Part shown: piece after piece, positions 20,237 to 25,743 of the stretch
Position numbering within the stretch: the first letter of the stretch is position 1
How the letters are laid out: the number at the start of each line of letters is the position of its first letter
DNA from: Tubiluchus corallicola
Taxonomy: Eukaryota > Priapulida > Priapulimorpha > Priapulimorphida > Tubiluchidae
Reading direction: 5' to 3'
Assembly (NCBI GenBank): GCA_030141605.1
Contig: JAQGDQ010000788.1
Coordinates: 70,001 to 95,743 of the forward strand
Length of the DNA: 25,743 nucleotides
Notes under the pieces: generated by a model
Database searches by the model: none
What the model saw: only the letters and a program-made list of their open reading frames with translations
Told to the model about the DNA's origin: nothing
Program-made: the position numbers and the translations under genes

Positions 20237-20626
20237 AAAGCTACTAGTAGCTTTGTGGGAATAACAAGAAGAGATAAAATTAGAAATAATAATATCAGAG
20301 GAACAGTGAAAGTAGTGGAAGCCTCGAAAAAGATACAAGAGGCAAGATTGCGATGGTATGGACACCTGAAAAGAAGAGTCGGGGAAGATCACGTGGGAAG
20401 GGAGGTCATGGAAATGGAAGTGCTGGGAAATAGAAGAAGAGGACGACCCGACCTGAGATGGTTTGAATGTATTAATGGAGACCTTAGAGAGAAGAACATA
20501 AATGAAGAGATGGTCAACAACAGGAATGCGTGGAGAAGACTCATTCACAACGGCGACCTCGCATAGGGAAAAGTTGGGAAGAAGAAGAAGAAGAAGAAGA
20601 AGAAGAAGAATGAAAGCTACTAGTAG
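20237..20626 (+). mobile_element. RTE-like retrotransposon insertion, 5'-truncated, with 14-bp target duplication
   Basis: AAAGCTACTAGTAG occurs at 20237-20250 and 20613-20626 and brackets a 362-bp insert (20251-20612). The insert contains the end of the RTE-like protein and a (GAA)n tail (about 20578-20610). It is the same family as the copy at 4285-4935 but truncated further in the 5' direction. It lies in the inverted-repeat spacer and so has no counterpart in the arms. Confidence 0.93.
20255..20566 (+). pseudogene. RTE-like retrotransposon C-terminus, 5'-truncated but in frame
   Basis: The 103-codon frame reads GITRRDKIRNNNIRGTVKVV, then EARLRWYGHLKRR, EDHVGRE, RRRGRPDLRW and NAWRRLIHNGDLA. 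This is the ordinary RTE-type C-terminal signature (LRWYGH-x-x-RR followed by GRP-x-x-RW). It is intact where the 4431 copy is frameshifted. The ATG at 20255 is an accident of the truncation and no catalytic domain is present. The family's own stop codon at about 20564-20566 is preserved. Confidence 0.85.
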
Positions 20627-20683
20627 AATTTGACTTCGTTTCATTTTTCATACCCGAAGCAGTAAAAGTAAAAAGGATCCACA

Positions 20684-20974
20684 ATGCATGACAGCCATCA
20701 ACTGTTCTTACTGTTTAAGGAAGATTTAAAGGGCCACACGCACTTGCCCATTATAATTGACAATTGGACAATTGAGTATTTGTCCCGGGTTGAGTGGCTG
20801 AGTTCTCTGAGGAAAGGTGGAAAGTTGGACAAGCTGCCTTTCGCAGTTCACGACCGTCCTGCATGGAGATCCCTAGTCAACAACTGTGCCGAAAAACTCG
20901 ATGAAGAAAGACGGATGCTTGGATATGCAAGAAGGTTCAAGTCGTGGATAAGAGATGGTTTCATGGACATCTGA
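20684..20974 (+). CDS. Unrecognised 96-codon open frame in the inverted-repeat spacer
   Basis: The frame starts MHDSHQLFLLFKED and contains VEWLSSLRKGGKLDKLPFA, then VHDRPAWRSLVNN and AEKLDEERRMLGYARRFKSW. It is charged and less repetitive than neighbouring frames, with a higher GC content than its surroundings. The DRPAWRSLV phrase loosely recalls the DRxxWRxxV ending of some LINE polyproteins, so it may be a remnant of a third LINE family. I do not recognise a gene, and there is no promoter or splice context to support expression. Confidence 0.3.
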   Translation: MHDSHQLFLLFKEDLKGHTHLPIIIDNWTIEYLSRVEWLSSLRKGGKLDKLPFAVHDRPAWRSLVNNCAEKLDEERRMLGYARRFKSWIRDGFMDI

Positions 20975-21004
20975 CTCGCACTGATTTAGCCGTATCGGCT
21001 TCGA

Positions 21005-21080
21005 CGTTGTACTAGTGGCTGAGTGGTCTAGAGTTCCGGACTGCAGCCACGCAGTCTTGAGTTCGACTCTAGCGTCTGAC
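21005..21080 (+). repeat. tRNA-derived SINE head (Leu/Ser-like), plus strand
   Basis: TGGCTGAGTGG at 21016-21026 fits the tRNA A-box consensus, and AGTTCGACTCT at about 21060-21070 fits the B-box, 44 bp downstream. The stretch between does not fold into a convincing anticodon arm, and no T-run terminator follows at once. It is therefore more like a SINE promoter head than a tRNA gene. The body may extend to about 21150, just before the right arm begins at 21183. Confidence 0.5.
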
Positions 21081-21689
21081 AACTCCCGGGCATACACCTT
21101 ACATGCTATTCGTTATTTGTAAGTTGCGTCAGCGCAAATCACTAAATATCCGTCAGTACTAATGTTATCTGTTTAATGCGCCCGCTCCCCTAACAAGCTT
21201 AAAGCGTTACACTTGTTTCTTCTGCGTGCTGACGATTAAGATTCACAGAAATTTCAGTCACGCATTGCTAAGCTGCATTATGGCACTCGCGGGCTTTCGT
21301 AATTATCATCTCGCCATGTTTTTGTGGAAATAATTATAATCTGAAATGAGAGATCGCGCGCACGTCATACAAATCAAGAAAAAGAATTAAAAGCGGTTTT
21401 TCTATTACTGCCCGTTTTGTTCAAACGGAAATGACAACGAAACAGAATTCTGTCACCGGGAAATCAAGAGAGGTTCTACATGCGCTAAATTTAATGTAAG
21501 TTGCAATAAAACGTGATGAAATTTTAATTACATCCTGGAGTGTGATAAAATTAGTGCTGACACAAATTTAGAGTTTCAATTGCATTATTACGAAACATAA
21601 TTGCTTCGATAAAACAAGCTGTAAGAAGAGGGTGGTTAAAATCTGTCTCTACGGAGACCATGGTATTATCAACAAAGGACTACATAGAC

Positions 21690-22045
21690 ATTAATTCAAT
21701 TTAATTCATTGGGTTAACAATTAACAGGCACAAATACAGCACAGTTATTATACAATACGCATTTACATTAATGTAATTTGCATAAACATTAATTTAATTT
21801 AATTCATTGGGTTAACAATTAACAAGCACAAATACATGGCAGTTATTATACAATACGCATTTACATTAATGTAATTTGCATAAACATTAATTTAATTTAA
21901 TTCATTGGGTTAAGAATTAACAAGCACAAATACATTGCAGTTATTATACAATACGCATAGACATTAATTTAATTTAATTCATTGGGTTAACAATTAACAA
22001 GCACAAATACATGGCAGTTATTATACAATACGCATTTACAAAATA
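21690..22045 (-). repeat. 98-bp tandem array, four units (right arm)
   Basis: The complement landmark CAATACGCAT has its CGC at 21758, 21856, 21954 and 22031, giving spacings of 98, 98 and 77 bp. The 77-bp unit is at the outer edge, mirroring the left arm. One unit carries TTAAGAATTAA instead of TTAACAATTAA. Confidence 0.95.
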
Positions 22046-22223
22046 TTAATGACCAGAATGTATGATATATTAATGTATAATATACCGAATTGACACACCT
22101 AACAATTAATTGTTAAAATAGCATAACAAAGATAACAATTTTTAGACGTGTAGGCCTGGGTACAGGTGACGCTGTTGGATTGTGTGGCACACGAATGAAA
22201 TCTTGGGCCTGCTCTGTCATGTT

Positions 22224-22299
22224 GAAGTCGTAGCTCAGGTGGCTTAGTATGAGATAAGAGGCATAATCCCAGGTTTCGGGTTCAAATCCCGACTAGTTC
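22224..22299 (+). tRNA. tRNA-like sequence in right arm (Met-CAT-like, probably a pseudogene)
   Basis: Mirror copy of the left-arm sequence (coordinates sum to 39770). The T-arm TCGGG-TTCAAAT-CCCGA pairs perfectly. The acceptor stem GAAGTCG/CTAGTTC pairs at 5 of 7 positions. The putative anticodon stem (TAAGA/TCCCA around GGCATAA) is weaker than in the left copy. TTTTT at 22304-22308 could terminate Pol III. Each arm keeps a different part of the fold intact. Confidence 0.5.
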
Positions 22300-23125
22300 C
22301 CAATTTTTCAGGGTCTCCTTTCTTTCCTTAACTCATTACCCGCAGTGGGCAAGAATTAACCGCACTCTGCCATTCACAGTCATAATTTAATTAATAAAAG
22401 ACCAATCTCTGTTTGTTCTGTATTGGAAAAACATCCTAGCCTACTCAACCTTAGATCAGTTCATAACTTGAACAAGAGTCAAAAGATCAGCCGAAGCTAA
22501 CAAAGCATAAAAATCCAAAAGCAAATACATTTCGTGTCGTTACGAACTAATGTTAAACAAAAGCGAGGATTTATTAACCCGATACTTGTCCAAACTACAT
22601 CAGCATTAGTGGTTAAAAATCACACGCAATAAAACTCTGTTTGTTTTCGGCTTCCGTAGCTGATTATTGTTGCGGGCACAATTCGTTATAAAGCCGGTGC
22701 TAAAACTCTCGCTCAAGCTGTCAAATAAACTCAAATTTCTCAATTAGTCGTGTCACGAAACCATCTAGGAGTATTTAGGTTAGGCGGAAGGTAGAATTCA
22801 TAGCAACGACGCGCTGCATGGATGGGGAATTCGTTTATTGAAAGCTTTATGTCCTGGCACGATGAAAATTTTACGAAATGCGTGTTTGAGGATAGATGTA
22901 GATGACATTCTTGCTTTAGCAATAGGCAAAATCTTTGTAGTTAATAGTCAATCTTAGATTCTTTTGCAGTTGTCACAGCTTGTGATAATTTACAAGGAAT
23001 TTATATCAGCATCATGAATTAGAAGAATATTTTTCTTGTTTTAATTTTCTTTCTCTCTGTTTTGTCTATCATTTTGCTCAACTGCGAGTCGTCCACAAAA
23101 TCCAGGACGCGTGTTGTATGATCAC

Positions 23126-23254
23126 CTGCAATGTATTTGTGCTTGTTAATTCTTAACCTAATGAATAAATTGAATTAATGTTTATGCAAATTACATTAAT
23201 GTAAATGCGTATTGTATAATAACTGTGATGTATTTGTGTTTGTTAATTGTTAAC

Positions 23255-23255
<1 letters not shown>
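23126..23255 (+). repeat. Isolated 98-bp-family unit outside the right arm, in left-arm orientation
   Basis: CTGCAATGTATTTGTGCTTG here matches the left-arm array unit at about 18308. GCGTATTGTATAATAACTG follows at about 23207, so about 1.3 units are present. The orientation is that of the left arm, opposite to the right arm it abuts. The shared CTG at the junction (CACCTG / CTGCAATG) is a 3-bp microhomology. Confidence 0.88.
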
Positions 23256-23318
<63 letters not shown>

Positions 23319-23485
23319 ATTAGTCAATCATTAACTAATCAATCAACCAACGACTAACCAAATAACCAATCAAATACTCAGTCAGTCAGACAATCAATTA
23401 ATCAATCAATCAGGCAGCCAACCAATCAATCAATCAATCAATCAGTAAATCAGTCAACCAATTAATGAATCAACCAACTAACTAA
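23256..23485. repeat. (AATC)n tetranucleotide microsatellite, decaying rightwards
   Basis: About 15 perfect CAATCAAT units to about 23316, then degenerate AATC, AACC and CAGT words to about 23485. It starts directly at the end of the isolated 98-bp unit (AACTCCAATCAATC). Confidence 0.93.
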
Positions 23486-23585
23486 AAGGGAGGCCAGTTA
23501 ATCTAATAAATCATAATAACACTTTGAACGTTTATTTTTGGCTTCATCAATAAAGTGAGCAAGCTGGTTCACAAACCAACCAACC

Positions 23586-23679
23586 AACAGCCCATCGCTA
23601 ACCAGGGTTGTCGCCTAGCAGACGGGAAGCACAATACTAAACATCCAAACAAACTACAAAACAGCCCATCGCTAACCAG
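23586..23679. repeat. 20-bp direct repeat pair, 74 bp apart
   Basis: AACAGCCCATCGCTAACCAG occurs at 23586-23605 and again at 23660-23679. It may be a short local duplication or a target duplication around a small insertion of about 54 bp. No element signature is visible between the copies. Confidence 0.8.
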
Positions 23680-23730
23680 CGACCAACGATCGACTTCGAT
23701 CGTCTGCATCCTCCAACATACTTGAATCCA

Positions 23731-24670
23731 GTTGCAGTAAAAGCTAGTGCTTTTCGTTTTTTGTATCATTATTTCGACATCACATCCTTCTCAAGAATGT
23801 GTAATGTTATGAAGCCAAATATATAACATACAAAATCTCAGATTAATGTTGTTGACGCCAAATTCAATGAAATTTTTATTCAAATTGCTTTTTTTCACAT
23901 ATAAACTTACAACGACCACCCCGTTGTCATAACCTGAAGTATCAGAAAGCTTTTCGCAATCTTTCTATCAACAATGCCTTTGGTAGGGATAGGAGCTCTT
24001 AGCAGGGATTTAGCTTGGTTATTAGTACACTTTTTAGGTCCTGTATCCGACTGTGATCATTTCAAAAATGTTGTACAATGGCGTAACTGATGTTCTTTAA
24101 ACTATTAAACAAGGATCTCCAATGTTCTTAAACCTACTTGCTAAAGTTCTGTTTGTTTTACCGTGATAACTTTCTTGATATAAGCAGCATTGTTGCCGAT
24201 GAATCGTTTTATAAATATTGCATGTCGCCGTTTGTTAGAAGTACAGATTTCACATTCTGTGCTCGATACTCGGTAGAACGCATGTTAATCGGGACTTCAT
24301 TCACGCATATTATTGGAATTTCACGGATATCACATGATTTAATCCCTTTTTTGGAAAATTGCATCAGTAACCACGCTAAATCTATTTTATCTCTATCAAA
24401 TTAATTAGAAAGTGTAAAGACACAAGTGATAGGAAGATCAGGGAAAGCCTTCTGATGTCCGCTTCTGATACTTTAAATTTTAATATGAGAGGAAGATGAT
24501 CGTTACCAGTTTACTTGTGAAGAAAACAGTTTGAATAGAAATTCGTCGAATTTTGCTTCATTAACACTAATACAAGAATTTGTATGTTGTACTTTTGGTT
24601 ACATATTCTTGAGAAGGACATAATGTCGAAATATAGTGTACAAAACGAACACACTAGGTTTTACTGCAAC
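23731..24670. mobile_element. 940-bp degenerate palindromic (fold-back) element
   Basis: The left end GTTGCAGTAAAAGCTAGTG pairs with the right end, which reads CTAGGTTTTACTGCAAC. Pairing continues through CATCCTTCTCAAGAAT / ATTCTTGAGAAGGA, ATTCAAATTG / CAGTTTGAATAG, AGTATCAGAA / TTCTGATACTTTAA and GATTTAGCTTGGTTA / TAACCACGCTAAATC. The left arm thus reaches about 24030-24065 and the right arm starts about 24340. The centre is too diverged to align by eye. The 88-codon frame at 24138-24404 spans the centre without a known motif. Terminal GTTGCAGTAAAA is fairly conserved, but no target duplication is evident. Confidence 0.72.
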
Positions 24671-25193
24671 ATGTATGGTTACTTGTTTTATCTACGTGGT
24701 GTAATTCAGGACTAAAGTTGCAAAAGCATCATAACCAGATAAACCTACACTTTATTGCCTCCTAGCGACAAATTTTTTCCTAGTCTGTCTATAAACGGAT
24801 TTCCTTTGTCTTATAGTGTTATTGACTTATTTTAGCAGAGTTCAGTGACTCGGTAAAATAGTGTAAACCAGGAATAAGAGAATTCTCTTAAACGTAGCTT
24901 AATTTTCAGACCAGAGTTGTGATGGCAACATTTTATTCACAAAACTGCGCGAGTTTCGTTTTAATGTGCCTCTTTTGTAAACGCGCACTATACCTGCCAT
25001 GGATTCTAAATTTCCTAATTTTTCGAATTAGTTTCCCGTCTTGTAATGGACACCCATTGCATTGGTGAATTAGCTGATGACTTAATTTAATTTGTTGACC
25101 AATTTATTACAAAGCGCAGGCATGCGAATGTTGACAGCTTGCATTGATAGTAAATAATGCGTAACAATTGACCCTGAGCATTGAAACCTAACG
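24671..25193. other. Unique AT-rich DNA, no supported gene
   Basis: No open frame of note, RNA signature or repeat was recognised. Confidence 0.55.
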
Positions 25194-25342
25194 GCGCGTT
25201 CAGACTAGCGAGATTTCTGTCTTTTTTTCTCTGAGAATAAACATCGCACGTGTGAACGGCTTTGCCAGTTATTGCCGACAAGTTTTTGCAAATTCTCCGA
25301 CAGTTGCTGCAAGTTGATGCTCTCTATATAGTCTGAACACGC
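25194..25342. mobile_element. Candidate 149-bp MITE with 14-bp terminal inverted repeats
   Basis: GCGCGTTCAGACTA at 25194-25207 is the complement, with one mismatch, of TAGTCTGAACACGC at 25329-25342. The size and the GCGxGTTCAGAC type of terminus resemble short hAT-like MITEs, but no 8-bp target duplication is visible. The interior is non-coding. Confidence 0.45.
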
Positions 25343-25743
25343 TTCCGAGTTACTTGCTGATTGCTAAAACTTTTTAATAGTTCCTACTAATTAAATTATA
25401 AGAAACCAGTTGAAATCTACCTCCAGCATTCTGGCCGACTTCTTCGTTTACCGGAAAAGACAACGTGTGTATTTGTATGTGCTTTGTGGTCGTCGGAAAT
25501 ACTACGTCGCTAACAATACTAAAAAATACTAACCAAGTTTTTATGTTTCCTTAAGTGTTCAGTTAGTTATGTATAAATGTTTTCCAAAATGAGGAAGCTA
25601 ATGGCCTTTGCGATCTATAAAAAAGTTAAAATTACTTATAGAAAGGTATATATGAACAATACTAAGACTTTACTTTAAGGAATAACATGCTCACCCTATG
25701 AATTACAGCCAACTGCATACACATAATCATATAGATCAGTCAA
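25343..25743. other. Unique AT-rich DNA to window end
   Basis: No gene, RNA or repeat was identified. Confidence 0.55.

Larger units (their letters stand above)
16642..23128. mobile_element. 6.5-kb inverted-repeat structure (candidate Foldback-type element or inverted duplication)
   Basis: The left arm 16642-18967 is the reverse complement of the right arm 21183-23128, around a 2,215-bp spacer (18968-21182). Outer-half matches obey left plus right = 39770 from the outer end to about 17580, so there is no net gap over about 940 bp. Inner ends sum to 40150. The 380-bp difference equals four 98-bp units extra on the left minus 12 bp (AACAGCGTCACC) present only on the right. Identity looks about 97-99% in sampled blocks. 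A 60-codon frame (16848-17030 and 22740-22922) survives in both arms with a Glu/Asp change but shows no family motif. No transposase and no target duplication are seen. Long arms with internal tandem arrays recall Drosophila Foldback (FB) elements, but a segmental inverted duplication is equally possible. Confidence 0.85.
21183..23128 (-). repeat. Right arm of the 6.5-kb inverted repeat
   Basis: Reverse complement of the left arm, starting CGCTCCCCTAACAAGCTT and ending GATCACCTG. It carries four 98-bp units instead of eight and an extra 12-bp segment near 22168-22179. Its tRNA-like segment has a better T-stem. The outer end joins directly at the trinucleotide CTG to a 98-bp-type unit in the opposite orientation (23126-23255). 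Confidence 0.9.

Noticed and set aside
23586-23679. 20-bp direct repeats as a transposon target duplication
   Set aside because: The 54 bp between them shows no element ends or tail, and 20 bp is long for a target duplication. A local duplication is simpler.

Overview
The window looks like intergenic, repeat-dense DNA from a large invertebrate genome. Non-LTR retrotransposon tails of RTE-like and I-like type, a 5S rRNA-headed SINE, AT-rich unique DNA and abundant microsatellites point to a metazoan, probably an arthropod. That assignment is an inference and the species is not identified. I see no intact host protein-coding gene. Every recognisable coding stretch is the broken 3' end of a non-LTR retrotransposon, and most long open frames are translations of simple repeats.

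Layout. Bases 1-2600 hold a (GAT)n microsatellite, a nearly perfect 387-bp tandem duplication and a long GATGTG-type minisatellite. An RTE-like insertion with a 17-bp target duplication lies at 4285-4935, and a (GA)n tract at 5837-6164. An I-like LINE 3' end with a (TAA)n tail and a 13-bp target duplication lies at 7356-7936. A 150-bp tandem duplication split by another LINE tail follows (8341-9003), then a 0.48-kb hairpin element (9007-9489). Next come (CAT)n and (CT)n tracts (10799-11230), a 44-bp minisatellite of about 16.6 copies (11881-12610), and a 5S rRNA-derived SINE on the minus strand (12895-13366). Two more LINE 3' ends (13445-14590), a (GAT)n tract and a 620-bp pentanucleotide satellite (15847-16467) complete the left part.

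The most striking structure is a 6.5-kb inverted repeat, 16642-23128. Its arms (2,326 and 1,946 bp) appear nearly identical. Their length difference of 380 bp is explained exactly by four extra 98-bp tandem units in the left arm minus a 12-bp segment present only in the right. Each arm carries a tRNA-like sequence followed by a T5 tract. The 2.2-kb spacer holds a second fold-back element (19134-19981) whose arms are built of a dimeric 40-bp minisatellite, a second RTE-like insertion with a 14-bp target duplication (20237-20626), an unrecognised 96-codon frame and a tRNA-derived SINE head. A third fold-back element lies just outside (23731-24670), and a short MITE candidate at 25194-25342. The window is therefore rich in inverted repeats of several sizes. 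Two of them carry tandem arrays with unequal copy number inside their arms, as known Foldback-type transposons do. No transposase was found for any of them.
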